NCBI GenBank assembly: GCA_003569245.1
Contig: BGOM01000011.1
Span: 168,543 to 232,542, forward strand
Length of the DNA stretch: 64,000 nucleotides
Direction of reading: 5' to 3'
Source of the DNA: Opitutia bacterium
Lineage (GTDB): Bacteria; Verrucomicrobiota; Verrucomicrobiia; Opitutales; UBA953
In this document: positions 43,460 through 55,023 of the stretch, piece by piece
Layout: the number at the start of each line of letters is the position of its first letter
Numbering within the stretch: position 1 is the first letter of the stretch
The notes under the pieces: generated by a model
Seen by the model: only the letters and a program-made list of their open reading frames with translations
Database searches by the model: none
What the model was told of the DNA's origin: nothing
Program-made: the position numbers and the translations under genes

Positions 43460-44731
43460 ATGTCCTCCCCCAAGATTGTCCAAGACTTGTCCACCAAGAA
43501 GAGCGGCGTCGCCCCGCTCGTGGCCAAGGAAATCGCCCGTACCGGCGGCCTGCTCCGCCTCGCCCCGTGCTGGGTGCCCCGCTCCTTCCTGCAGCCGGGC
43601 AAGCGCCTCAAGCTGCACCCCGATGACCTCTACGCGTTCGGCCTGAGCCGCGGCGGCATCGACGAGCGCTGGTTCGCCTCCACCACCGAGGCGGCCAACG
43701 ACAACCGCACGCCCGACGAAGGCCTCTCCTACGTCGTCATCGGCGGCGTCCGCTTCACCCTCCAGCAGGCCGTCAAGGAATGCGGCGCGGCCCTCATCGG
43801 CGCCAAGATCTGGGGCAAGTACAAGAAGTGGCCCGTCTACTCCAAGTTCTTCGACAACATGGGTCCGATCCCGCACCACATGCACCAGAACGCCAAGCAG
43901 GCCAAGCTGCTCGGCCTCGAAGGCAAGCCGGAGTCGTACTACTTCCCGCCCCAGCACAACAACGTCGGCAACAACTTCCCGTACACGTTCATGGGCTTCG
44001 AGCCCGGCACGACCAAGGCCCAGGTCCGCGAGTGCATCGCCAACTGGCACAAGGGGGACAACAAGATCCTCGCCCTCTCCAAGGCCTACAAGCTCGAGCC
44101 CGGCACCGGCTGGCTCATCGACCCGTGCATCCTCCATGCCCCGGGCTCGCTCTGCACCTACGAGCCGCAGTGGGGCTCCGATGTCTTCGGCATGTACCAG
44201 AACCTCGTCGAAGGCCGCGAGGTACCGTGGGCTCTCCTCGTCAAGGACATGCCGAAGTCCAAGCACCAGGACATCGACTTCATCGTGGACCAGCTCGACT
44301 GGGACAAGAACGTCGACCCGAACTTCAAGGACAACCACTACCTCGAGCCGGTCGTCTCCGTCGAGGGCAAGGGCTTCGTGGACAAGTGGATCGTCTACGG
44401 CAAGGTCGACAAGTTCCAGTACTTCACCGCGAAGGAGCTGACCGTCGAGCCGGGCGCCGAGTGCGTCATCACGGACAAGGGCGCCTACGGCCTGATCTGC
44501 GTCCAGGGTTCCGGCACCATCAACGGCGAGGTCCTGAACAGCCCCAAGCTCATCCGCTTCAACGAGCTCACCGAGGACGAGTACTTCTGCACCGAGGACG
44601 GCGCCAGGAAGGGCGTCACCTTCCGCAACACCTCCACCACCGAGCCCCTGGTCTGCCTGCGCTACTTCGGCCCGGAAGTGAACCCGGACGCCCCGGCCAT
44701 GGGCGCCTACAAGAAGGCCAAGAAGAAGTAA
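43460..44731 (+). CDS. Cupin-type protein, class I mannose-6-phosphate isomerase-like
   Basis: The 423-residue cytoplasmic protein contains metal-binding histidines in PHHMHQNAKQAK near residue 138 and QHNNVGNN, with a later cupin strand set (YFTAKELTVEPGAECVI, GLICVQGSGTINGEV). It resembles the zinc-dependent type I phosphomannose isomerase/cupin fold but is not a canonical ManA. Codon choice is strongly biased to C-ending codons like the suc operon, suggesting high expression. It is followed by a TIM-barrel isomerase and an oxidoreductase, so a sugar or sugar-acid isomerase role is likely. Confidence 0.7.
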   Translation: MSSPKIVQDLSTKKSGVAPLVAKEIARTGGLLRLAPCWVPRSFLQPGKRLKLHPDDLYAFGLSRGGIDERWFASTTEAANDNRTPDEGLSYVVIGGVRFTLQQAVKECGAALIGAKIWGKYKKWPVYSKFFDNMGPIPHHMHQNAKQAKLLGLEGKPESYYFPPQHNNVGNNFPYTFMGFEPGTTKAQVRECIANWHKGDNKILALSKAYKLEPGTGWLIDPCILHAPGSLCTYEPQWGSDVFGMYQNLVEGREVPWALLVKDMPKSKHQDIDFIVDQLDWDKNVDPNFKDNHYLEPVVSVEGKGFVDKWIVYGKVDKFQYFTAKELTVEPGAECVITDKGAYGLICVQGSGTINGEVLNSPKLIRFNELTEDEYFCTEDGARKGVTFRNTSTTEPLVCLRYFGPEVNPDAPAMGAYKKAKKK

Positions 44732-44767
44732 GCCTCCACCCACCACCCCTCACCCCACCCCACCGTC

Positions 44768-45772
<1,005 letters not shown>

Positions 45773-45838
45773 GCCTCCGATCCAACCGCCATCCGCCATT
45801 CCCTACCCGCTATCCGCCAACCGCCAACCCCTACCATC

Positions 45839-47002
<1,164 letters not shown>

Positions 47003-47026
47003 AAGTCCCTCCAGCTGCCCGCCAAT

Positions 47027-47059
47027 GGCTCCGGATCTCGCGATCCGGGGCCTTTTTTT
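47027..47059 (+). terminator. Intrinsic terminator after the sugar operon
   Basis: GGCTCCGGATC pairs with GATCCGGGGCC (one G-T pair) around a TCGC loop and is followed by seven T residues (47053-47059). Confidence 0.88.
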
Positions 47060-47096
47060 GCCTAAATGGCCGATTCGCATCCTCGTTGGAGATTTA

Positions 47097-47127
47097 TTGA
47101 CAGTACGCTGTTTATGTTATCAATAAT
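47097..47127 (+). promoter_or_regulatory. Candidate promoter of the twin-DTG protease-like gene
   Basis: A perfect TTGACA (47097-47102) lies in an AT-rich island after the terminator. Possible -10 elements are TATCAA (spacer 15) or AATAAT at 47122-47127 (spacer 19); neither spacing is ideal. Confidence 0.4.
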
Positions 47128-47143
47128 CTGAATGACTGATAAC
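47116..47143. promoter_or_regulatory. Inverted repeat across the start region of the protease-like gene (possible operator)
   Basis: GTTATCA (47116-47122) and TGATAAC (47137-47143) are perfect inverted 7-mers separated by 14 bases. They overlap the candidate -10 and the ATG at 47132. If translation actually starts at the in-frame ATG 47183, the repeat lies wholly in the leader/promoter. Confidence 0.35.
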
Positions 47144-47899
47144 AACTACCACGACTCGAGTCCCGTCATCCATCCTGCCTCCATGGTCTGCACCTACCAG
47201 CTCTACCTCCTCAACCGCCACCTCTTCATCGACCTGCCCGAAGGCCGTGCGCTGGTGGACACCGGCGCGCCCTACAGCGCCTCGACCACGGGTCGACTGA
47301 CCTGGCAGAACCGGAACCACGGGGTGTACCGGGGCGGCTACCTCGGCTTCACCTTCGACCAGCTCTCCGCCGAGATCGGCGTGCAGGTCGACGCGTTGCT
47401 CGGGATGGATCTGCTGGCCCAGACGACCCTCCTGTTCGACGTAGCCCATCGCACGCTGACGGCGGGAGACGAGATGCCCGCGGGCTTCATCGCCCAGCCC
47501 TACGAGCTTGCGCCGACGTCCGACATCCCGCTCTTCCGCGTGACGCTCAATAACCAGCCCGCTCGCGTGCTCTGGGACACGGGCGCGCAGTTCGGCTATG
47601 TGACGGCCCGGCGCTTCACGGACGGGGCTTCGCCGCGGCCCGGCTTCACCGACTTCAGCCCGATGTTCGGCGACCTGGCTATCCCGACCGCCTACACGCT
47701 GCCGTTCACCTTGGCGGGACACGACCTCCTGGAGACCGTCGGCCCGGCGCCGGAGGTCCGCGGCGGGGGCGTCTCGCCGGTACCGATGGGTCCGTTCCTC
47801 CGGGCGCTCGATATCGACGCGATCATCGGGCCTTCCTGGATGCCGCGCGTGAAGGTCTGGCTCAACCCGCTGGACCAGACGTTCGCCCTCGCGGTGTAA
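47132..47899 (+). CDS. Retropepsin-like protein with two DTG motifs in one chain
   Basis: The 255-residue protein appears to be an internal duplication of an aspartic-protease-like lobe. Lobe 1 has ALVDTGAPYSAS with Asp43 and, later, ALLGMDLL. Lobe 2 has VLWDTGAQFGYV with Asp149 and, later, AIIGPSWM. Each lobe follows the retropepsin/pepsin order (DTG, then a hydrophobic-hydrophobic-Gly near the end). The two DTG motifs are 106 residues apart, so both catalytic aspartates could come from one chain as in pepsin, but the protein is much shorter than pepsin. No signal peptide is seen. Start 47132 or 47183 cannot be decided. A mere structural homologue without protease activity is the alternative. 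Confidence 0.65.
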   Translation: MTDNNYHDSSPVIHPASMVCTYQLYLLNRHLFIDLPEGRALVDTGAPYSASTTGRLTWQNRNHGVYRGGYLGFTFDQLSAEIGVQVDALLGMDLLAQTTLLFDVAHRTLTAGDEMPAGFIAQPYELAPTSDIPLFRVTLNNQPARVLWDTGAQFGYVTARRFTDGASPRPGFTDFSPMFGDLAIPTAYTLPFTLAGHDLLETVGPAPEVRGGGVSPVPMGPFLRALDIDAIIGPSWMPRVKVWLNPLDQTFALAV

Positions 47900-47921
47900 G
47901 CCCGCGGGACATCCCGACCAA

Positions 47922-47960
47922 AAGGCCCCGGCCCGCCTCGCGGCGCCCGGGGCCTTCCTT
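47922..47960. terminator. Bidirectional intrinsic terminator
   Basis: AAGGCCCCGG (47922-47931) pairs with CCGGGGCCTT (47947-47956) between two convergent genes. A short T-rich tract (TTCCTTTC) follows on the plus strand and TTTTGG on the minus strand. Confidence 0.75.
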
Positions 47961-47973
47961 TCGCGCAGACCGC

Positions 47974-49191
47974 TTACTTCTTCGCGGCGGCCTTGGGAGC
48001 GCCGGGCGAGTAGAAACGGTTCATCTTGTCGAGGATGGCCGTCAGCGCGGCGCCTCGGTCCAGGACGCCGTTGTGGCGCCAGACGATCTCGCCGCCGGGG
48101 GCGACGAGGATGGAGTGCGGGATCGGGCCGGGCATCTCCTTGTCCAGCACGGCCGCGAGGTCGTCGCCGCCGCCCGCGAAGAGGTAGTGGTTCGTGGTGC
48201 GGCCTTCCTTCTTCACGCTGGCCTCGACCTTCCGGCTGAGGCCGGCGGCCTGCTGGAAGAGGAAAGCCTGGGCCTTCGGGAGCTCGGAAGGCTTGTCGAG
48301 GCTGATGGTCACGAGCTCGAAGTCGCGCATGTCGAACTGGCGGGAGATCGCCACGAGGTCGGGGAACTCCTGCTTGCACGGGGCGCACCAGGTGGCCCAG
48401 ACGTTGATCAGGCGGTACTTGTTGGTCGGGTTGGCGCGGAGCTTGGCGATGTCGGCGGCCTTGATCTCCTCGACGGTCACCGGCGTCTTGGCCCAGGACT
48501 CATGCTTGGCGTCGTGCAGCGCCTTCTTCTCGCGCCACTTGGTCGAGCAACCCATCGGCTTGGTGAGCTCGAGCGCGACCGGCTTACCCGCCAGGATGGC
48601 GTCGACGGCGTTCTGGCAGTCCTTCGACTTCACGGTGCTGTCGTCGTAGAAACGGGAGTCGTCGAAACGGCCCTGGTAGCGGAGCTTGAGGTTCTTGTCG
48701 AAGACGAAGACGTGCGGGGTCGCGAGGCAACCGTACGCGCGGGCGACCGTCTGGGTGTCGCCGTCGTACAGGTAGTCGAAGGTCCAACGGTTCTTCTCGG
48801 CGTAGGGCTTCATCTCGGCATAGGAGTCGCCGAACTCGCCATAACCGAGCTCATCCTTGCTAAGGCCGTCCGGATGGTTCGGATTGATCGCGACGAGTTT
48901 CACGCCCTTGCCCTTATATTCCTCATAGAACTTCTGGAGGCGGCGCTCGATGCTGTGCGAGGTCGGGCAGTGGTTCGAGGTGAAGAGCACGACGAGGGCT
49001 TCGCCGCCGGTATACTCGGCCAGCTTGTGCTTCTTGCCGTCGGTACCGAGCAGGTCGAAGTCGGGGGCGGCGTCACCGCTCTTGAGGGTCTTGAGGTCGG
49101 GCGGGTGACCGTTGACCAGACCGGGGGCGTCGGCGGCGCGGACGCCGACAACGGCGGCCAGGAAGGCGAGCAAGGACAGGAGGCTCTTCAT
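47974..49191 (-). CDS. Secreted protein with two thioredoxin-like domains (AhpC/TSA-like plus TlpA-like)
   Basis: The 405-residue protein has a signal peptide (MKSLLSLLAFLAAVVGVRAA). A first peroxiredoxin/redoxin-like domain carries NHCPTS with Cys75. The second, TlpA-like domain from about residue 235 has WATWCAPC with C269 and C272. Both are periplasmic thiol-redox folds; the first lacks a CxxC and resembles the one-cysteine redoxins common in PVC bacteria. It probably reduces or delivers thiols to secreted cytochromes or enzymes. The C-terminus is a short Ala/Lys tail. Confidence 0.85.
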   Translation of the reverse strand: MKSLLSLLAFLAAVVGVRAADAPGLVNGHPPDLKTLKSGDAAPDFDLLGTDGKKHKLAEYTGGEALVVLFTSNHCPTSHSIERRLQKFYEEYKGKGVKLVAINPNHPDGLSKDELGYGEFGDSYAEMKPYAEKNRWTFDYLYDGDTQTVARAYGCLATPHVFVFDKNLKLRYQGRFDDSRFYDDSTVKSKDCQNAVDAILAGKPVALELTKPMGCSTKWREKKALHDAKHESWAKTPVTVEEIKAADIAKLRANPTNKYRLINVWATWCAPCKQEFPDLVAISRQFDMRDFELVTISLDKPSELPKAQAFLFQQAAGLSRKVEASVKKEGRTTNHYLFAGGGDDLAAVLDKEMPGPIPHSILVAPGGEIVWRHNGVLDRGAALTAILDKMNRFYSPGAPKAAAKK

Positions 49192-49251
49192 AGGGATGGG
49201 GGGTTACGGGTTAGAGTCCCCAAATCCCTCGGTGTTCCAACCCGAAAATGG

Positions 49252-49641
49252 TCAGACCAGCCCGAACGCCCGCCCCAGGTCCTCGGACGAGCCGTCGGCG
49301 CAATCGACCAGGCACAGCCCCCCCGCCCGGACATAAAAGACCGCCAACTGACGATAGCGGTACCCGAACTCGACCGCCCCGGGTAGCCCGATCGGCACGG
49401 CCCAGCCGGGCTCCTGATGGCGGCCATCCGGCGAGCCGCCGGTGACGCGATGCGGACGAAATCCCGCCGCCCGGAGGTCGGCGTGCAGGCGGTCGTCGGC
49501 CGCGACGTTCTCCGCCAGCGGGACCACCCTGCCCTCCGGGTCGTACGCGGTGATGATCGCGAAGTCGGCCGGCCAGTCCGCGGGCAACGGCTCACCGCGG
49601 AAGACGGCCTGCCGGAAAAGCGGACGGAGCGCGGGATCCAT
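49252..49641 (-). CDS. DUF3293 domain protein
   Basis: The 129-residue cytoplasmic protein (ATG 49641) has the family pattern DFAIITAYDPEGR near residue 26, and later PGWAVPIGLPGAVEFGYRYRQLAVFYV, matching DUF3293, a small family of unknown function. It starts 35 bases after the stop of the PVC cytochrome gene, and may be co-transcribed with it. Confidence 0.7.
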   Translation of the reverse strand: MDPALRPLFRQAVFRGEPLPADWPADFAIITAYDPEGRVVPLAENVAADDRLHADLRAAGFRPHRVTGGSPDGRHQEPGWAVPIGLPGAVEFGYRYRQLAVFYVRAGGLCLVDCADGSSEDLGRAFGLV

Positions 49642-49676
49642 GGTCGCGAGCGACGGACGGGCGGCGCCCGCCGCGT

Positions 49677-52263
49677 CTACTTCTGGGCGATGAGCTGCAG
49701 CTCCTGGATCGCCCAAGGCTGGTTCTTGGTGACGTCCGTGAGCGTGACCTTCACGAACTTGGTCTCCTTGCCGCCGAAGTACGCCTCGGACAGCGCGTAG
49801 AGACCGTGGCTGGTGCCGAGCGGGAACCACTTCACGCCGTCGACCGAACCCTCGACCTTGAAGTTCTTGGGGAAGGCGCTGGGCCGACCGGCGGCGTCGA
49901 GGCGGACGCCCGCGATCTTGCGCGCGGCCGGGAGCTCGACCTGATACCACATGCCGGCCTTCTGGTTGGCCTTGGTCTCCCAGCGGGTCTTGCCGTCCGC
50001 GTCGCACCCCTGACCGGCGAGGCCGGCCTCGTCGCTGGCCGAGACCTTCCAGTCCTTGGCGGCCGGGACGATCGGCGGCAACGCGGCCTGCAGGGACGCA
50101 TGCGTCCACGGTGCGGTGACGTCCTTCACCTCCAGGCGGATGCGCGCGACGTCCTTGGCGAAGATCGCGGCGCCCTTGTTGCCGAAGGCGTTGCGCACAT
50201 AGGACGAGACCGCGGCGATCCACTCGTCGTCGTTCATGGCCATGGGGACCATCTGGGCGTCGTAGGTCTTGCCGCCGACGGGACCGGCCATGCCGTTGAG
50301 CAGCACGCGCACGATGCCGTCCCGATGGCCGCGCACCGTGACGGAGTTGGCGAGGGGCGGCGCGAGGGTCGTGCCAGGCTTCTGCCCTTCCATGGCCATG
50401 CCCTTGCCGTCGTAACCATGGCAGGAGAAGCAGAGTTCGCGGTAGATGGCCTGGCCCTTCGCGAGCAGCTTGTTCTCGTCGCCGGTGTACTCGCGACCGC
50501 CGATCTGGTCGGTGCCGGTCAGGATCACGGCGCCGAGCTCCTTCACGCCCTTGGAGGGCGAAGCCAGCATCGTCGTCTGGGCGAACTTGGCATGATCGGG
50601 CCAGGCCTTGGCCTCGCCGGTGCCGAGGTATTTCGCGGTCATCATGGCCTGCAGGACGACCGTGGGTTCGCGGTCGGCGCCGAGCTTGCGGAAGTCCTCC
50701 AGAAGCGACTTATCACCGGCCTTGACGAGGCTTTCGCCGGCGCGGAGGGCCTGCGCCCGGAGGCGGGCGTCCGGCGAGGTCAGGAAGGCCCGGACGACCG
50801 AGGCTTCCAGCGCCCCGAGTCCTTCGAGGGTCCAGAGGGCGTGGATACGCCCCAGCGGCTCCGGTCCGCGGAGGGCGATTCTCCGTGAGAGCGGGGACGA
50901 CGGACTTGTCGCCTTTGAGGACCAGGAGTTTCTGCGCGGTGTCGCGCCACCATCCGTTCGGATGGGACAGATGCGCGACCAGCTCGGCAGGGGTCTCGTC
51001 GAGCATGCGCGGCTGCGGGCCCGGCTGGAAATCCTTGTGAACGAGCCGCCAGATGCGGCCGTAGCCGAAGACCTTGTCCATCGAGTACTGCTGGACGACC
51101 TTGCGGAGGTAGCTGCCTTCCTTGACCCAGTTCCCTTCCTGGATGATCCCGCGGTACATATCCACGAGGTAGAGGCAGCCGTCCGGTCCGTTGACCATGT
51201 TGACGATGCGGAAGTTAGGGTCGCTGGAGCGGATGAACTCGGACTTGGCGTAGGGGTTCTCGAGCCGGGTGATGCCGTCGACGACGGAGACCTTGGCGCG
51301 GCGGACCAGCCGGCCCACCGGTTCGGAGATCAGGACGTCCCCGCGCAGGTCGGCGGGCAGGCGGTCACCCCGGACGACTTCCTGGCCGCACGAGGCGGTG
51401 AAATGGTTCAAGGTCTTGTCGGGTCGCGTGCGACCGGCGCCGCCCTGGTGGTCGGCCAGGCCGATCTTGGGCCAGACCTGCATGAAGTCCTCGGGGTACT
51501 GGCCCTTGAGGTCATACGCGCCGTAGAGGATCGGGGTCTGGAAATGCCAGAGGCCTTTCTCGCCGCCTGCGTTCGACCACCAGATCTTGCCGAGGTCATC
51601 CTGGGCGAGACCCCACTGACCGCCGCCGTTCGGGATGGTCTCCTTGAGCGGCTCCTTCGCGCCGTTCCAGCGGAGGCGGTAGGCGTTGTAGGTCTGGTAG
51701 AGCCAGTTATCCAGGGTCCAGATCAGGCCGCTCTGCTGGTGCTCGAGGTTGCCGTTCTTGGGGCCGCCCACGAACCACGGCGCCTTGGTGTCGGCGATGC
51801 CGTCGCCGTCGGTGTCGCGATAGACGAAGATATCAAGGGTGTCCGTCTCATTGATGAGCACCCGGTCGTCGAGCGGGAGCACCATGCGCGGCAACAGCAT
51901 CTTGTCGCGGAAGAGGACGTGCTTGTCGAACTTGCCGTCGCGCTTCGTGCTCTCGTGGCGCGAGACGACGCCGAGGGGGTCGTGCTCGTTCTTACCGTCG
52001 ATGTCCTGCATGTACGTACGCAGTTCGGCGATGTACATGCGGCCGTTACCATCAAAGGTCAGGTTCGCCGGCTCGCGGATGCCGTCGCGCTCGCTGAGCA
52101 CGAGCTCGAGACGGTACCCCTCGGGGAGTTCGATGGTCTTCAGTTCCTCCTCCGGGGTCAGGGCCTTGACCGGGGGTTGCGGGGTGAAATCCGGCACATA
52201 GGGCTTGTCCTCGGCGGCAATGACGGCGGCGAAGACCAGGAGGGCGGGCAAGACGGGACGCAT
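49677..52263 (-). pseudogene. PVC-type haem-binding CxxCH protein with beta-propeller, HEAT region and discoidin-like domain; one frameshift at about 50880
   Basis: Two frames join into one protein of about 860 residues from ATG 52263. The first has a signal peptide, a sugar-dehydrogenase-like beta-propeller (LPEGYRLELVLSERDGIREPANLTFDGNGRMYIAE in segments; DMYRGIIQEGNW) and the start of a helical repeat region. The second frame continues the repeat region and has a cytochrome c domain with CFSCHGYDGKG (CxxCH) and a C-terminal F5/8 type C (discoidin)-like carbohydrate-binding domain. One extra base in GAGAATCG at 50879-50880 breaks the frame; removing it restores a continuous translation (TEIALRGPEPLGRIHALW). 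An error in the sequence is likely. The predicted role is periplasmic oxidation of a sugar or alcohol. Confidence 0.85.
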
Positions 52264-52287
52264 GGGGGGCTTCCCGAAACTCCCAGA

Positions 52288-52304
52288 TTGAACGGTATTT
52301 TCAA
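52288..52304. promoter_or_regulatory. Short inverted repeat between divergent secreted-protein genes
   Basis: TTGAA and TTCAA flank seven bases in the only AT-rich stretch of the 105-base gap between the divergent PVC cytochrome (start 52263) and sulfatase (start 52369) genes. It could be a shared operator, but the arms are short. Confidence 0.25.
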
Positions 52305-52368
52305 GCCGCTTCCCGGGGCGGCGGCGAAAACGTTTTGCCACAGGACGACACGCTGGCTTCCTGCCTCC

Positions 52369-53759
52369 ATGCGCACCCTGCTGCTCAGCTTACTCCTGGC
52401 CTCCCCGCTGGTCGCGGCCAACGGCAAGCCCAACCTCGTCATCATCCTCGCCGACGACCTCGGCTACGGGGACCTGGGGTGCTACGGCCATCCCACGATC
52501 CGGACGCCGCACCTCGACCGGATGGCGGCCGAGGGCTTGCGGTTCACGCAGTTCTACTCGGCCGCGGAGGTCTGCACGCCCAGCCGGGCCGCGCTGCTGA
52601 CCGGACGTTACCCCGTCCGCTCGGGCATGGCCCATGACCAGTTCCGCGTGCTGCGCGCGACCTCGACCGGGGGCCTGCCGGCGTCGGAGATCACCTTGGC
52701 CGAACACCTCAAGGCCGCGGGCTACGCCACCGGCCTCATCGGCAAGTGGCACCTCGGCGTCTGGGCGAACGACCGGCCGCAACACCACCCGCTGGACCAT
52801 GGCTTCGATTTCCACTTCGGGCTGATGCACTCGAACGACATGAACCCGTCGGAACAGCCGAAGCCGCCGCGCGCGAACGCGCTGGTCGCGCAGGACCCGG
52901 CATGGTGGAACGCCGCCCTCTACCGTGGCCGCGAGCTCCTGGAACCGCGCACGGACCAGACGCGGCTGACCCGTCGCTACGCCGAGGAGGCCGTGAAGTT
53001 CATCGGTGCCCACAAGGATCGGCCTTTCTTCCTCTACCTCCCCCACACCTTCCCGCACACGCCTTTGTTCGTCTCGGAGCGCTTCCAAGGTTCCAGCGCC
53101 CGCGGTCTCTACGGCGATGTCGTCGCGGAACTCGACGACGCCGTCGGCATGGTGCTGCAAGCCCTGCGGGATCAGGGGCTCGCCGAGAACACGCTGGTGG
53201 TCTTCACCAGCGACAACGGCCCATGGACCTGGATGGGCGCCGAGACGGGCGGTAGCGCCGGTTTGCTGCGCGACGGCAAGGGAAGCACCTGGGAAGGGGC
53301 ATGCGGGTGCCGGGCATCGCCTGGTGGCCCGGCCGGATCAAACCCGGGGTGACGAGCCAGGTGGCTTCCACGCTCGACCTGTTTCCGACCTTCACCCGGC
53401 TCGCCGGAGCCGCGCTCCCGCCCGACCGGCCGATGGATGGGGCCGACCTCTCCGCTTTCCTGCTCGAGTCCAAACCCCTGGAGCGCGAGGTTTTCTGCTA
53501 CTACCGAGGCACCCGGCTGTTCGCGGCCCGGCTGGGGCCGTGGAAGGCTCATTTCCAAACGCAGGGCTCCTACGGCGACCCGAAGGTCGTGACGCACGAA
53601 CCTCCCCTGCTCTTCAACCTCGAGGTTGATCCTTCGGAGTCCCACGATGTCGCCGCCCAGCATCCCGAGCAGCTCGCGCGCATCACCGCCGCCGTCGAAC
53701 GTCACCGCGCCAAGCTGACCCTCGCCCCATCCCAACTGGTCGAGACCACGGCTAAGTAA
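52369..53759 (+). pseudogene. Secreted S1-family sulfatase, one frameshift at about 53297
   Basis: Joined across one slip, the gene encodes about 463 residues: signal peptide MRTLLLSLLLASPLVAANG, LADDLGYGDLGCYG, formylglycine motif CTPSR (C69), GKWHLGV and SDNGPWTW. After the slip come MRVPGIAWWPGRIKPG and the usual C-terminal LFNLEVDPSESHDVA. The break is in GAAGGGGCATGCGG, where a run of five Gs (GAA GGG GGC ATG CGG, WEGGMRVP) is expected and four are present (53296-53299). A homopolymer sequencing error is the simplest explanation. It probably removes sulfate from algal or animal polysaccharides. Confidence 0.88.
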
Positions 53760-53767
53760 TCAGCGTC

Positions 53768-53786
53768 AGGCCCACGGGCCTCGTTT
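53768..53786 (+). terminator. Weak terminator after the third sulfatase
   Basis: AGGCC / GGCCT hairpin with a CACG loop followed by CGTTT, about 9 bases after the stop codon. The T-run is short. The rest of the roughly 120-base gap before the metallophosphoesterase end shows no recognisable element. Confidence 0.4.
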
Positions 53787-53878
53787 GGGCAGGACAACCG
53801 AGGAGGGGGCCGGCTCCCGACTATGGCCCGTCGGCCCGCCAGGCTACCGACGTTATGGGTTATCGACCCAAGCAGAAC

Positions 53879-54919
53879 TCACTCGCCCATTTTCTTATCC
53901 AACAGGAAACGCCACTCCCAGCCGCCCGCCCACTCGTGCTTCGCCGGCTCGCCCGGCTTACCTTTGGTGACCTTCAGCCCGGACTTCGAGCGGTAGGCCG
54001 CCCGGAGGCGATCGCCCACGATCTGCACCACGAAGAAACCGATGTCGGTGTGACCGTCGTTGATGCAATCCCACTTCCGGGCTTCCCCCGCCGGCGCCCA
54101 GGCCTTCAGGCCGGTCCCGGTATGACCATAGAGGTATAGCGCGATGTTATAGTCCTTGGCCACCGCATAGGCCGCGGCCCAGTCCTCCGGATGCCACCAG
54201 TCGGTATCGAAGCCGCAATGGCTCATCAGCACGACCGGGCGGCGGGATTTGCCGACGTGGGTCGCGAGGTCCTCCCGCAGGAAGGTGAGCGCGGCCTGCG
54301 GGTCATGCCAGACCGGGTTGTACTTGATGGCGGCGTGCTGGGTGTCGGCGGGATACAGGCCCAGCTGCACGAAGTGGACATCATCCCAGTCCCAGGACGT
54401 GTGCAGGCCGTTGGCGGCCAAGTTCAAGATCGCACCCTTCTCCTTGCGGAGCCGGTTGCGGGCGATGAGCTCGGCCTGCAGGCTGAAACCGCTCTTCTCC
54501 TTGCCGACCGGCGGACCGTCATGATTACCCCAGCATTCCATCGTCGGGTAAGCGAGTCGCGCCTCCCCGGGAAAGACCCCGAAATCGGCGGCATAGAGGG
54601 CGAACTGCTCGCGACCGATGATGCGGCCGGCGACCTTGGTGTCACCGTTGTCGATCAGATCTCCCAGCGAAAGCACCGCGCGCGGCCGGGCGATAGGTCC
54701 GCCGCCGAGCTTGGCCGGCCACTCGACCTTCGTGATGCCGTTCATCTCGGCGATCGTGGTGGCGTTGAGATCGTTATGATGTCCCTGCGGGTGGTCGACC
54801 TGCCGGTAATGCGAATCCGAGGTGGATAGGAAGGTCACATCGCGACGCGGCGGCTCCGCCGCGGACGACGCCGCGAGGCCGATGAGCAGGAACAGACCAA
54901 TCGGCACGGGGCTACGCAT
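53879..54919 (-). CDS. Secreted metallophosphoesterase
   Basis: The 346-residue protein has a signal peptide (MRSPVPIGLFLLIGLAASSA). The calcineurin-like phosphoesterase motifs appear in order: STSDSHY with D35 and H37, GDLIDNG, WGNHDG, MSHCG and YGHTG. The five metal-binding motifs are all intact. Substrate is unknown; extracellular phosphodiester or phosphomonoester hydrolysis is likely. It is divergent from the Pls-type gene. Confidence 0.88.
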   Translation of the reverse strand: MRSPVPIGLFLLIGLAASSAAEPPRRDVTFLSTSDSHYRQVDHPQGHHNDLNATTIAEMNGITKVEWPAKLGGGPIARPRAVLSLGDLIDNGDTKVAGRIIGREQFALYAADFGVFPGEARLAYPTMECWGNHDGPPVGKEKSGFSLQAELIARNRLRKEKGAILNLAANGLHTSWDWDDVHFVQLGLYPADTQHAAIKYNPVWHDPQAALTFLREDLATHVGKSRRPVVLMSHCGFDTDWWHPEDWAAAYAVAKDYNIALYLYGHTGTGLKAWAPAGEARKWDCINDGHTDIGFFVVQIVGDRLRAAYRSKSGLKVTKGKPGEPAKHEWAGGWEWRFLLDKKMGE

Positions 54920-54980
54920 GGAAATGATTCAAGCCGGCTTCTTCCGTTTGTCCAATGCTTTGCCGGGCGGGTCTCGCGCC

Positions 54981-54994
54981 AACCTTGGAAGGTT
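54981..54994 (+). other. Small hairpin upstream of the Pls-gene terminator
   Basis: AACCTTGGAAGGTT is a perfect inverted repeat (5-6 bp stem) lying 3 bases before the terminator stem at 54998. It could be an anti-terminator partner or a regulator-binding site. Confidence 0.35.
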
Positions 54995-54997
54995 TCC

Positions 54998-55023
54998 GGG
55001 GTATGCTTGGCGTACCCCTTTTT
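54998..55023 (+). terminator. Attenuator-like intrinsic terminator ending at the Pls-type gene start
   Basis: GGGGTATGC pairs with GCGTACCCC (9 bp, one G-T pair) across a TTG loop and is directly followed by TTTTT (55019-55023). The start codon of the downstream gene is at 55028. Only a plus-strand transcript has the T-run. The upstream gene on this strand ends about 1.2 kb away, so the hairpin more plausibly controls the Pls-type gene itself than ends another transcript. Confidence 0.6.

Noticed and set aside
45773..45838. CCGCCA-like repeats in the gap before the Gfo/Idh gene as a CRISPR or regulatory repeat
   Set aside because: Units are only about 6 bases, irregular and without spacers; more likely random GC-rich filler.
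53787..53878. GC-rich intergenic region before the metallophosphoesterase end as a structured RNA or riboswitch
   Set aside because: Small hairpins can be drawn but I could not match any known RNA family and it lies downstream of two convergent genes.
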